Positions 53,128 to 61,392 of a stretch of 64,000 nucleotides of DNA are shown piece after piece. Below the pieces are notes generated by a model. That model saw only the letters and a program-made list of their open reading frames with translations, was not told where the DNA came from and did no database searches. The position numbers and the translations under genes are program-made. Every line of letters starts with the position of its first letter. The first letter of the stretch is position 1. The stretch is taken from contig NZ_CP021354.1 in the NCBI RefSeq assembly GCF_003130705.1, positions 5,952,001 through 6,016,000 on the forward strand, read 5' to 3'. This DNA is from Rhodococcus oxybenzonivorans. Its GTDB lineage: Bacteria > Actinomycetota > Actinomycetes > Mycobacteriales > Mycobacteriaceae.

Positions 53128-54304
53128 GCTCGAGCGGGGTGCCCACATAGTTCTCGGCGATGAGGGTGCGTCCGGCGACTGATCGGGTGACCATGTCGAG
53201 TTCGGCGATCTGCCGCTTGTGGCCGAATCCGGTGTCGTCGGGGAGCCGATGCAGCATCGAGGACATCCACCAGGAGAAGTGCTGGGTGCGCCAGACGCGC
53301 GGCATCACCGTGTCGGTGTAGCTGTCGAGCCCGGCCCGACTGCGGGTGGTGAAGTACTCGGACATCGCCTTGGACAGGAAGTAGACGTCGGCGATCGCGA
53401 GGTTCATGCCCTTCGCGCCGGTGGGGGGCACGGTGTGGGCGGCGTCGCCGGCCAGGAAGAGGTTGCCGTGCTGCATGGGCTCGCACACGAAGCTGCGGAA
53501 TTGCAGGATCGATTTCTGAAAGATCTTGCCGTCTTTTATTTCTGCGCCCTCGCCGTCGACGCGGGCGTGCAGTTCGGACCAGATACGGTCGTCGGACCAG
53601 TTGTCCACCGAATCGTCGGGGTCGACCTGCAGGTAGTGCCGCTGCACCTGCGGGGTGCGGGTGCTGATCAGCGCGAAGCCGCGCGGGTGGTTGGCGTAGA
53701 TCAGCTCTTCCGACGACGGCGGGGCCTCGGCGAGGATGCCGAACCAGGCGAACGGGTACTGACGGAAGTGGTCCGTCCGCACGGTGGTGGCCGGGATCAG
53801 GGCGCGGGTGCTGGTCCGCGACCCGTCGCATCCGGCGACGAGGGCGCACGTGAGGGTCTGCTCGTTGCCGTCGGCATCGCGATAGATGATCTTGGGGGAT
53901 TCGGACGTGTGGTCGTGCACGTGCACGTCCGATACGCCGAAGCGGAGGTCACCGCCGTCCGCGAGCCTGCGGGCGATGAGGTCCTTCAGCACCTCGTGCT
54001 GCGGGTACACCGTGACCGCGCGGCCGCCGGTGAGTTCGTCGAACGCGATGCGGTGCCCCTTGCCGCCGAACCGCAGTTCGATGCCCTGATGGGTGTGCCC
54101 CTCACGCTTGATGCGGTCGCCGAGCCCGGTGTCGACCATCAGATCCACCGTGTTCTGCTCGAGCACACCGGCGCGGATCGTGCCCTCGACCTCCTCGCGG
54201 GTGCGGGTTTCGAGTACCACGGACTCGATGCCCTGCAGGTGCAGAAGGTGGGACAGCGTCAGTCCTGCGGGGCCTCCGCCGACGATCCCGACCTGTGTGT
54301 TCAT
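53123..54304 (-). CDS. pobA: 4-Hydroxybenzoate 3-monooxygenase
   Basis: 393 aa, the standard PobA length. FAD-binding VGIVGGGPAGLTLSHLLHL, substrate and FAD contacts in GTIRAGVLEQNTVDLM, DG motif VAGCDGSRTSTRALIP and GDAAHTVPPTGAKGMNLAIA. It hydroxylates 4-hydroxybenzoate to protocatechuate with a reduced nicotinamide. ATG 54304 follows GAGGAG; an in-frame start 12 codons earlier is less likely. It lies behind the IclR gene on the same strand, with CRP-like and palindromic sites in the gap. Confidence 0.95.
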   Translation of the reverse strand: MNTQVGIVGGGPAGLTLSHLLHLQGIESVVLETRTREEVEGTIRAGVLEQNTVDLMVDTGLGDRIKREGHTHQGIELRFGGKGHRIAFDELTGGRAVTVYPQHEVLKDLIARRLADGGDLRFGVSDVHVHDHTSESPKIIYRDADGNEQTLTCALVAGCDGSRTSTRALIPATTVRTDHFRQYPFAWFGILAEAPPSSEELIYANHPRGFALISTRTPQVQRHYLQVDPDDSVDNWSDDRIWSELHARVDGEGAEIKDGKIFQKSILQFRSFVCEPMQHGNLFLAGDAAHTVPPTGAKGMNLAIADVYFLSKAMSEYFTTRSRAGLDSYTDTVMPRVWRTQHFSWWMSSMLHRLPDDTGFGHKRQIAELDMVTRSVAGRTLIAENYVGTPLEL

Positions 54305-54325
54305 GCGCAGACTCCTCGCGTAGTT

Positions 54326-54341
54326 CGTGACACCAGTCACT
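54326..54341. promoter_or_regulatory. CRP/GlxR-like site before pobA
   Basis: CGTGA-CACCAG-TCACT fits TGTGA-N6-TCACA at eight of ten positions, 22-37 bp before the pobA start. Confidence 0.45.
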
Positions 54342-54374
54342 GTTGCGCCCGAACCGCACTCCCGAAACCCCCAC

Positions 54375-54389
54375 TTCCACTGAGTGAAA
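54375..54389. promoter_or_regulatory. 15-bp palindrome before pobA
   Basis: TTCCACT-G-AGTGAAA, arms matching at six of seven bases, in the 90-bp gap between iclR and pobA. Candidate regulator site. Confidence 0.4.
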
Positions 54390-54394
54390 GACCA

Positions 54395-55135
54395 CTAGGC
54401 GACGCCGCGCGAGATGCCCCGTGCCGCCGCCCGCACGGCGGGAATCAGCGGTGCCGGATCCTTCTCCGCAGGCACCACGACCGACACGGCGGCCACGACC
54501 TCGCCCGTCGACCGCGACACCGGCGCAGCCACGGCCAGCGTCCCGATATTGAGATGTTCACGGCAGGTGACCCATCCGGTTCGGCGAATGTCGTCGAGGG
54601 TGCTGCGAAGCCGGTGTTCGGTGGTGATGGTCGCCGGGGTGAAGCGCTCGAGGCCGGCTGCGAGCACGGCGTCGAGCAGCTCGCCGCCGCCGAACGCCAG
54701 CAGAACCAGACCACCACTCGACGCGTGCAGCGGCAGCCGTCCCCCGGCACGCCCGACCACGGTCACGGCACCCCGCGCGGACAGTCGCTCGATGTACAGC
54801 GCTTCGAGTCCCTCCCGGACCACCAGCTGGACGTTTTCGCGGGTGGCCTCGTAGATGTCCTCGAGATACGGCAGCGCCACCTGCCGCAGTCCGTGGGCGC
54901 GGGGCGCGAGAGCCCCCAATTCCCACAGCTGGACCCCGATTTCGTAGGTTCCGTCGTCGGCCCGCTCGAGCGCGCCGTGTTCCACCAACTGCCGGCACAG
55001 CCGATGCACGGTGGGCAGGGGCAGACCGGTACGCCTGCTCAACTCCGACTGGGACAGACGCGGCCGTTCCGACGTGAACGCACCGAGAACGAGAAATGCC
55101 CGGCCCAGCATGCTGCGTTCGTCGGCTCCGGCCAT
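54395..55135 (-). CDS. IclR-family regulator (PobR/PcaR type)
   Basis: 246 aa. N-terminal winged helix LSQSELSRRTGLPLPTVHRL CRQLVEHGAL and effector domain with LPLHASSGGLVLLAFGGGEL, SVVVPAEKDPAPLIPAV. ATG 55135 is chosen; upstream in-frame sequence is low quality. Located between pobA and an aromatic-acid transporter, it most likely controls both in response to 4-hydroxybenzoate. Confidence 0.9.
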   Translation of the reverse strand: MAGADERSMLGRAFLVLGAFTSERPRLSQSELSRRTGLPLPTVHRLCRQLVEHGALERADDGTYEIGVQLWELGALAPRAHGLRQVALPYLEDIYEATRENVQLVVREGLEALYIERLSARGAVTVVGRAGGRLPLHASSGGLVLLAFGGGELLDAVLAAGLERFTPATITTEHRLRSTLDDIRRTGWVTCREHLNIGTLAVAAPVSRSTGEVVAAVSVVVPAEKDPAPLIPAVRAAARGISRGVA

Positions 55136-55218
55136 GCCGCCAGTATTCCGGGTGTGGTGCGGCGAACCGACGCCGTTTGACACGGATCTATGACTCACCC
55201 CACAATCGGTGCGCAATA

Positions 55219-55243
55219 TGAACTTGTGTTCAATTGACGAACA
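55219..55243. promoter_or_regulatory. Overlapping GAAC/GTTC palindromes, probable IclR operator
   Basis: TGAAC-N4-GTTCA (55219-55232) overlaps TGTTC-N7-GAACA (55227-55243), three half-sites in 25 bp, 21-45 bp before the transporter start. GTTC/GAAC half-sites are typical of PcaR/PobR-type IclR proteins. Confidence 0.5.
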
Positions 55244-55263
55244 CTGCTGAAGCCGAGGATCTG

Positions 55264-56541
55264 ATGACCACTTCCGAACGGAGCGCGATGCGCTCCTCCA
55301 CTGCCCTCTGGGTCGCACCCCTCTGCTGGGTGGCGGTGTTACTCGACGGGTTCGATCTGGTGGTGCTCGGCGCCGTGATCCCCTCGCTGCGGGACGACGC
55401 CGACTGGAGTCTGTCTACAGGCACAATCACGTTCATCTCGACGTTCGGCCTGGTAGGCATGACGATCGGGGCGCTCGTCATCGGCACGCTCACCGACGTG
55501 ATCGGCCGCAGGCGCGCGCTGCTGTACGCGGTCGCGGCATTCTCGCTCTTGACACTGCTGTGCGCGGTAGCGCCCAACCCGTTCTTCTTCGGACTGTTCC
55601 GATTCCTCGCCGGCGTGGGCCTCGGTGGCGCACTCCCGACGGCGCTGGCTCTGGTCAACGAATTCTCGAAGAAGCAAGGCGGCGGTTCGGCATCGACTCT
55701 GCTGATGACCGGGTATCACGTGGGTGCGGTCGCGACGGCCGCGCTGGCCATCGTGCTGATCGAGCCGTTCGGCTGGCGGTCGATGTTCGTTGCAGGTGCG
55801 CTGCCCGCGATCGTGCTGATTCCCCTGATGTTGCGTTACCTCCCCGAATCGCCGTCGTACCTCCTCGCGCAGGGCAAGCGGTCCGAGGCCGAGGCCATCG
55901 CGAAGCAGTACGGACTGGAACTGGAACCCGCGCCGGCCGCCGACGCACCCGTCGCGTCCGCAGCCAATCCGGTGCGCGCCCTGTTCTCACGTCCGTTCCT
56001 GCGCAACAGCATCGCTATCTGGGTCACGTCCTTCATGGGACTGCTGCTCGTCTATGGACTCAACACCTGGTTGCCGACCATCATGCGCGAAGCCGGATAC
56101 AACCTCGGGGCCTCGCTCACCTTCCTGCTCATCCTCAATGCCGGCGCGGTGGTCGGACTTCTGATTGCCGGCGGCGTGGCCAACAGAATCGGCCCTCGTC
56201 CTGCGGCGATCATCTGGTTCGCCGGCGCCGCGGTGTTCCTGGCGTTGCTCAGCGTCAAGGTGTCGTTCGGGATCTATGTGCTGGTGTTTCTCGCCGGGTG
56301 CTTCGTGTTCAGTGCGCAGGTGCTGGTCTACGCATTCACCTCGGCGAACCATCCGCCGCAGATCCGTGCGACCGCGCTGGGCTGGTCTGCAGGCGTGGGA
56401 CGCGTCGGCGCGATCTGCGGTCCCATTCTCGGTGGGGTGATGCTGGGAGCCGGTTACGCCGTCCCGTGGGGCTTCTATGCGTTTGCCCTGGTGGGGCTGC
56501 TCGGTGCGATTGCTGTGGCTACCACTCGGACGGTCCGCTGA
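55264..56541 (+). CDS. Aromatic acid:H+ symporter (MFS, AAHS family)
   Basis: 425 aa, 12 membrane segments. The AAHS signature VLLDGFDLVVLGAVIPSL in helix 1, loop GTLTDVIGRRRALL, and GLFRFLAGVGLGGALPTALA are clear. It resembles PcaK/BenK carriers for 4-hydroxybenzoate, benzoate or protocatechuate. ATG 55264 after GAGGAT. Divergent from the IclR gene; with pobA it gives uptake and first hydroxylation of 4-hydroxybenzoate. Confidence 0.93.
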   Translation: MTTSERSAMRSSTALWVAPLCWVAVLLDGFDLVVLGAVIPSLRDDADWSLSTGTITFISTFGLVGMTIGALVIGTLTDVIGRRRALLYAVAAFSLLTLLCAVAPNPFFFGLFRFLAGVGLGGALPTALALVNEFSKKQGGGSASTLLMTGYHVGAVATAALAIVLIEPFGWRSMFVAGALPAIVLIPLMLRYLPESPSYLLAQGKRSEAEAIAKQYGLELEPAPAADAPVASAANPVRALFSRPFLRNSIAIWVTSFMGLLLVYGLNTWLPTIMREAGYNLGASLTFLLILNAGAVVGLLIAGGVANRIGPRPAAIIWFAGAAVFLALLSVKVSFGIYVLVFLAGCFVFSAQVLVYAFTSANHPPQIRATALGWSAGVGRVGAICGPILGGVMLGAGYAVPWGFYAFALVGLLGAIAVATTRTVR

Positions 56542-56630
56542 GATTCGTGGCCGCCGGGCGATGAGTTTCGGGCATGTGCGTGGTCCATATCGGTGAGGAT
56601 TGATCGAAATCACCCGAGAGGACCCACGTC

Positions 56631-57107
56631 ATGAAACCCATCACCCCTTGCCTCTGGTTCGACGACCGCGGTGAAGAGGCAGCAAAGTTCTACACCTCCC
56701 TCTTCCCGGACTCACGAATCACCGACGTGACCTATTACGCGCCCGGCACACCCGGCCCCGAGGGCAAGGTGATGACGGTGTCCTTCGACATCAACGGGCA
56801 ACCGTTCACCGCACTCAACGGCGGCCCGCAATTCACGTTCAGCGAAGCCATCTCGTTCGAAGTGAGGTGTAAGGATCAGGACGAGGTAGACCGATACTGG
56901 GCGGCTTTCACGTCAGACGGTGGCGAGGAAAGCCAGTGCGGCTGGGTGAAGGACCGCTTCGGAGTCTCCTGGCAGGTGGTCCCCGAACGCCTGTACGAGC
57001 TGATGAGCGACCCCGACACCGCCGCGGCCCAGCGCGCCGTCCAGGCGATGCTCCAGATGCGCAAGTTGGACATCGCCGCACTCGAGAAGGCGTTCGCGCA
57101 GCCGTGA
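56631..57107 (+). CDS. VOC-family protein (PhnB-like)
   Basis: 158 aa. PCLWFDDRGEEAAKFYTSLF, GKVMTVSFDINGQPFTALNG, FEVRCKDQDEVDRYWAAF and DRFGVSWQVVPERLYELM match the PhnB/UbiG-like-annotated group of vicinal oxygen chelate proteins. A helical tail follows. GAGAGG precedes ATG 56631. Function unknown. Confidence 0.88.
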   Translation: MKPITPCLWFDDRGEEAAKFYTSLFPDSRITDVTYYAPGTPGPEGKVMTVSFDINGQPFTALNGGPQFTFSEAISFEVRCKDQDEVDRYWAAFTSDGGEESQCGWVKDRFGVSWQVVPERLYELMSDPDTAAAQRAVQAMLQMRKLDIAALEKAFAQP

Positions 57108-57145
57108 GCTCCGGCGAGGAGAGGTGACGAGAAGGGGATGACACC

Positions 57146-57565
57146 GTGACCGCACAGCGCAAGACACACATCAACGGGGTGCATACGGTGGCCGTGCCTG
57201 TCGCCGATCAGGACAGGGCCCTCGAATTCTACGTCAGCACACTCGGTTTCGAACGCCGCATGGATGCCGAGTTCGGCGAGGGGCAGCGCTGGGTCGAGGT
57301 GGCACCCCCAGGATCAGTCACCTCCATTGCCCTGGTTCCGGAACGTGAGGGCGCACCGGCCGGCGTCGAGACCGGCATTCGGCTGTCCACTGCGGACGCC
57401 GACGCCGATCATGCGACTCTCGCGGCGCACGGTGTCGATGTGGACGCGGAGGTCATGCGCCTCGGCGACTACGTACCGCCCATGTTCTATTTCCGCGATC
57501 CCGACGGCAACCGGCTCGTACTCGTCGAACTGCAACGAGAGAGCCAGGCGGACACAGAAAACTAA
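57146..57565 (+). CDS. VOC-family (glyoxalase-like) protein
   Basis: 139 aa. VHTVAVPVADQDRALEFYVS, TLGFERRMDAEFG, MFYFRDPDGNRLVLVEL with the usual metal-site pattern. GTG 57146. It may be co-transcribed with the VOC gene 38 nt upstream. Its end overlaps the convergent aztA stop by 4 nt. Confidence 0.88.
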   Translation: MTAQRKTHINGVHTVAVPVADQDRALEFYVSTLGFERRMDAEFGEGQRWVEVAPPGSVTSIALVPEREGAPAGVETGIRLSTADADADHATLAAHGVDVDAEVMRLGDYVPPMFYFRDPDGNRLVLVELQRESQADTEN

Positions 57566-58227
57566 GCAGACACAGAGAACTTCCCGGACACAGTGGCGTC
57601 CGTCGGCCCCTGAAGAGACCCGGCCGTCAACGTCAGCGTGCAACCGGCGCGCTCGGCATCGAGCAGCTCGTGGGTGGCCACGACGACGATGGCACCTCGT
57701 GCGGCTTCTTCGTCGATCACGTCGTTGATTACGGCGCGGGCCTGCGCATCGAGTCCGGTGGTCGGCTCGTCGAGGAGCAGTAGGTCACCGCGTTGCACGA
57801 GCGCCTGAGCGAGCAACGCGCGTTGCCGTTGACCGCCCGACAGCGTACCTACTTGCCGCGCAGCGATATCCGTGATGTCGAGCCTCGTCAACGCAACCTC
57901 CACAGCTTGGCGGTCGTCGGGGGTGAGGCGGCGAAACAGTCCACGGCGCTGCCACGCGCCCATGCCGACGAGCTCGCGCACCGTGAGGGGCAGGTTGTCC
58001 CCGACCGCCGTACGTTGTGGCACGTAGGCGACGCGCCGCCCGCGGAGGCCGTCGATGCTTCCGGACGTGGGGCGCAGGATGCCGGCCAGTGCATGGAGCA
58101 GCGTCGACTTGCCGGACCCGTTGTGCCCTATGAGCGCGGTAACCGTCCGCTCAGTGAAGGATGCGCTGACACGGTTCAGCGCCACGGCGGTCCCGTACCG
58201 CACGGTGAGTTCGCTTACGACAATCAT
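57562..58227 (-). CDS. aztA: Zinc ABC transporter ATP-binding protein
   Basis: 221 aa. Walker A IGHNGSGKSTLLHAL, signature LSGGQRQRALLAQAL, Walker B DLLLLDEPTTGLDAQA and switch His in VVATHELLD. Metal-type ABC ATPase; its partners AztB and AztC are divergent from it. The ATG at 58227 lies within a Zur-like box (58215-58229), and only 19 bp separate it from aztB, so the transcript may be leaderless. Confidence 0.9.
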   Translation of the reverse strand: MIVVSELTVRYGTAVALNRVSASFTERTVTALIGHNGSGKSTLLHALAGILRPTSGSIDGLRGRRVAYVPQRTAVGDNLPLTVRELVGMGAWQRRGLFRRLTPDDRQAVEVALTRLDITDIAARQVGTLSGGQRQRALLAQALVQRGDLLLLDEPTTGLDAQARAVINDVIDEEAARGAIVVVATHELLDAERAGCTLTLTAGSLQGPTDATVSGKFSVSA

Positions 58228-58229
58228 TA
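58215..58229 (-). promoter_or_regulatory. Zur-like box over the aztA start codon
   Basis: Minus strand TAATGATTGTCGTAA, 12 of 15 positions as in the perfect box at 59110. It covers the aztA ATG and could shut both divergent promoters. Confidence 0.5.
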
Positions 58230-58246
58230 TCGCTTAGGTTAGCACC

Positions 58247-59101
58247 ATGCAGTGGCTACTCGATCCGTTCATGGTGTCTTTCGTTCGCCGGGCGTTGTTC
58301 GCCGGAATGCTGGTCTCCGTTCTGTGCGGGCTGGTGGGCACCTGGGTGGTGGTACGCGGAATGGCGTTCATGAGTGAAGCCATCTCCCACGGGATGTTGC
58401 CCGGCGTGGCGGTCGCGTACCTCGCGAGCGCCAACCTCGTCCTCGGCGCAGCCGCGAGCGCGGTGGTGATGATTCTTGGCGTTTCGTGGGTGTCGAAGAA
58501 TTCCCGGCTGTCCGAGGACACGGGCATCGGTCTTTTGTTCGTCGGAATGCTCGCACTCGGTGTGGTCATCGTCTCGCGGGCACGCTCGTTCGCGGTCGAT
58601 CTCACGGCGTTCCTGTTCGGGGATGTGCTGTCGGCAACGTGGGACGATCTGATCTGGCTCACCGCAGCCGTTGTCGTCGCAGCCCTGATCTCCGTGGTGG
58701 CCTACCGGCCGTTCGTTGCTCTGGTCTTCGACGAACGCAAAGCACACACACTGGGGTTGCGGCCGCGGTTGGCGCACCTGGCGCTGCTCGCCCTGGTAGT
58801 CCTCGCCGTCGTAGCGTCGTTCCGCATCGTCGGAACATTGCTCGTCTTCGGACTCCTGGTTGCGCCCTCCGCCACCGCGGCACTCTTCGGCCGCTCGCTT
58901 GTCGCAACCATGAGCCTGGCCGTGCTGCTCGGATGGTCGGCCACAGCCCTTGGACTGATCGTGTCGTGGAACGCCGACACCGCCGCGGGCTCCACCATTG
59001 CCGGACTGGCCGTGCTGCAATTCTTCGTCGCCGTACTCATCCGAACTGCAGTGATGCGCCTACGTGCAGCGAGTTCGCCCGCGCCTGTGCCGATTGGCTA
59101 G
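58247..59101 (+). CDS. aztB: Zinc ABC transporter permease
   Basis: 284 aa, about eight membrane segments, ABC-3 family. VSVLCGLVGTWVVVRGMAFM, SEAISHGMLPGVAVAYL, SVVAYRPFVALVFDERKAHT and FRIVGTLLVFGLLVAPSATA are characteristic. It forms the membrane channel with AztA. The next gene begins 42 nt later behind a Zur box. Confidence 0.93.
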   Translation: MQWLLDPFMVSFVRRALFAGMLVSVLCGLVGTWVVVRGMAFMSEAISHGMLPGVAVAYLASANLVLGAAASAVVMILGVSWVSKNSRLSEDTGIGLLFVGMLALGVVIVSRARSFAVDLTAFLFGDVLSATWDDLIWLTAAVVVAALISVVAYRPFVALVFDERKAHTLGLRPRLAHLALLALVVLAVVASFRIVGTLLVFGLLVAPSATAALFGRSLVATMSLAVLLGWSATALGLIVSWNADTAAGSTIAGLAVLQFFVAVLIRTAVMRLRAASSPAPVPIG

Positions 59102-59109
59102 CCTATCAG

Positions 59110-59124
59110 TAATGATTATCATTA
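59110..59124. promoter_or_regulatory. Perfect 15-bp Zur/Fur-type box before aztD1
   Basis: TAATGATTATCATTA, a perfect palindrome of the Fur/Zur type, 20 bp before GTG 59144 and just after the aztB stop. The gene context makes Zur the likely binder. Confidence 0.75.
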
Positions 59125-59143
59125 GTAGTAGATGGAGTGCATA

Positions 59144-60406
59144 GTGCAGAACAGGACATTGGTGCGCGCGGCGCTCGCCATGTCGATCACCGCGCTGGTA
59201 TCGACCGGGTGCGGCTCGGACGCGACGGACGAGACCGCGCCCAGCGGCCAGAGCAGGCCGGGCAGCGACCTCGCGGCCGAAGCAGGAGCCACCGAGGTAG
59301 AGGGGCCCGAGCCACGACTGGTCGTCGCAGACGCGCTGTCCGGCCGTGTCGACGTCCTCGATCTGACGACCGCGGACAAGATCCATTCGTTCCATTTCGA
59401 CCATCCGACGGTCCTCACCACAGTCAAGGACCGCTACGCGTTCGCAGTCGATGCATCGGGCGGCACCGTGCATGTGGTCGACGCCGGATCATGGACCATC
59501 GACCACGGCGACCACAACCACTCTTACACCAAGGCCCCCATCGAGATCGGCAAGCTGACCGGCGAACAGCCGGGAGCCGTCGTAATCGGTGACGACAAGG
59601 TCGCCACATTTTTCGATGCCGACGGCCGCGCCGACGTGATCGACTTCGCGCAGCTGCGCAAGGACAGCGCCGAGGTCGGCGAGGTCGTGCCGTCCGCATC
59701 TGCGCACGCCGGAATGGCGATACCCGTCGCCGATCGCTACCTCGTCTCTCGACCGGGCACCGGCGCAGGGGCTTTCGCACCGGCTTCGTTCGAGCTCCGC
59801 AACGCGGACAGCGGGGTGGAGACGGCATTCGACGTCGCGTGCCCGGCAGCGAACGGACACGCCGTCTTCGACTCCTACGCGCTCGCGGCGTGTGACGACG
59901 GTGTCTTCCTCGCACGCGTCACCGGCGGACAGTGGACGGCGGAGAAGATTCCGTACCCGGAAGGCATCGGACCGAGCACCCGCCCCACCGCGTTCCGTGG
60001 GACCGACGGAACGCCCCTCCTAGCCGCGACAGCGGGATCACCTACCGCCAATGACGGTGTGCTGCTGCTCGATCCACTGACCCACCACTGGACCCACGTT
60101 CGGACGCCGGCCGCGGCGCTCGACGTAAACCTGTCCGGCGACGGCCGCTCGCTCTTCGCCGTCCTCGCCGACGGCACCTTCCGGGTGTTCGACGCAGCGT
60201 CCGGGGCGGAGACGGCATCCGCCACGGCCCTGACCGGCGACAAGCCGCACGAGTCCGCAGCGATCACCGTCGGCGGCAATCGCGCCTACGTCACCGACCC
60301 GGAAGCGAAAGCCGTGATAGAGATCGACTATCGAGACAACGCACGAATAGCACGCAGGCTTGATGTCGGAATTTCCGTCTCCTCGGTCAGCGTCGTGGGT
60401 TCATGA
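59144..60406 (+). CDS. aztD: Zinc chaperone-like beta-propeller lipoprotein, AztD paralogue 1
   Basis: 420 aa. Lipoprotein signal with lipobox STGC (Cys 23), then repeated propeller blades (RLVVADALSGRVDVLDL, KDRYAFAVDASGGTVHVVDA, RPTAFRGTDGTPLLAATAG, YVTDPEAKAVIEIDYRDN). A His-rich strand WTIDHGDHNHSYT (His at 121, 124 and 126 region) is a probable zinc site, as in AztD, which hands zinc to AztC outside the membrane. GTG 59144 has GGAG upstream; ATG 59132 lacks a ribosome site. The stop overlaps aztC as ATGA. Confidence 0.85.
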   Translation: MQNRTLVRAALAMSITALVSTGCGSDATDETAPSGQSRPGSDLAAEAGATEVEGPEPRLVVADALSGRVDVLDLTTADKIHSFHFDHPTVLTTVKDRYAFAVDASGGTVHVVDAGSWTIDHGDHNHSYTKAPIEIGKLTGEQPGAVVIGDDKVATFFDADGRADVIDFAQLRKDSAEVGEVVPSASAHAGMAIPVADRYLVSRPGTGAGAFAPASFELRNADSGVETAFDVACPAANGHAVFDSYALAACDDGVFLARVTGGQWTAEKIPYPEGIGPSTRPTAFRGTDGTPLLAATAGSPTANDGVLLLDPLTHHWTHVRTPAAALDVNLSGDGRSLFAVLADGTFRVFDAASGAETASATALTGDKPHESAAITVGGNRAYVTDPEAKAVIEIDYRDNARIARRLDVGISVSSVSVVGS

Positions 60407-61329
60407 CGGCGACGTTGCGGCGCCTGGTGCCGCTCGGTCTTCTGCTCGCGCTCACCGCCTCGGCCGTCACCGCGTGTGCCTCCTCAGCCGCCGATGGCCC
60501 GTTGGTGGTGGTGACGACGAACATTCTGGGTGACGTGGTAGAGAACGTCGTCGGGGATCAGGCCGACGTCATGGTGCTGATGCCGAGGAATGCCGACCCG
60601 CACTCGTTCGAGATCTCGGCCCCGGAAGCCGCACGGGTGGCGAGCGCCGATCTCGTCGTATCCAACGGACTCGGGCTCGAAGAGGGATTGGGAAGCACTG
60701 TCGAAGCTGCCCGGGCCGAGTCGATCCCGATTCTCGAGGTCGGTGAGCGTGTGCGGCCCATCGAGTACGGCACCGGGCAGTCCTCGGGCTTACTGGACCC
60801 ACATATCTGGACCGATCCGGACCGCATGCGCGAAGCTGTCGCCCTTGTTCGCGACGCGGTCATCGAGCACGTGACCGGTGTGGACGCACAGGTGATTCGA
60901 GATCGATCCGATGACTACTCGGGTCAACTCGAGGAGCTGACCGAGCGGATGACGTCTCGGTTCGCAGGCATTCCGGAAGAGCGCCGCACACTGGTCACGA
61001 ACCATCATGTATTCGGCTATCTCGCAGAGCGATTCGATTTCGAGGTGGTCGGCGCCGTCATTCCGAGTGGAACCACACTGGCGTCACCCAGCGCTTCCGA
61101 CCTGTCGCAACTCGCCGCCACCATCACTTCCGCGAAGGCACCGGCAATCTTCGTGGATTCGTCACAACCGAATCGGCTCGCCGAAGTGCTGGCTTCGGAG
61201 GCGAGGTTGCCCGTCGCCGTCGTCTCCCTGTTCACCGAGTCACTCGGGGACGTGGGGTCGGACGCCGGGACCTACATACAGATGATGGACTCCAATTCCC
61301 TCACGATCAGCCGGAGCCTGGCGTCGTGA
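60403..61329 (+). CDS. aztC: Zinc-binding solute-binding lipoprotein
   Basis: 308 aa cluster A-I metal-binding protein. Lipobox VTAC (Cys 25). Zinc ligands: His67 (RNADPHSFEI), His134 (LLDPHIWTD), His202 (VTNHHVFGYLAE) and Asp287 (VGSDAGTYIQMM). It lacks the long His-rich loop of ZnuA, as AztC does. ATG 60403 is coupled to the AztD-like gene in front. It delivers zinc to AztB. Confidence 0.92.
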   Translation: MTATLRRLVPLGLLLALTASAVTACASSAADGPLVVVTTNILGDVVENVVGDQADVMVLMPRNADPHSFEISAPEAARVASADLVVSNGLGLEEGLGSTVEAARAESIPILEVGERVRPIEYGTGQSSGLLDPHIWTDPDRMREAVALVRDAVIEHVTGVDAQVIRDRSDDYSGQLEELTERMTSRFAGIPEERRTLVTNHHVFGYLAERFDFEVVGAVIPSGTTLASPSASDLSQLAATITSAKAPAIFVDSSQPNRLAEVLASEARLPVAVVSLFTESLGDVGSDAGTYIQMMDSNSLTISRSLAS

Positions 61330-61357
61330 CACATCGCCACATGCACATCCATGGCTT

Positions 61358-61372
61358 TGACAATCATTTGCG
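61358..61372. promoter_or_regulatory. Zur-like box before aztD2
   Basis: TGACAATCATTTGCG shares GACAATCATT(A/T) and CG with the box at 58215-58229 (plus strand). It lies 20 bp before GTG 61393 and just upstream of the AAGGAG ribosome site. Confidence 0.5.
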
Positions 61373-61392
61373 ATAAGGAGTACTTCTCATGG

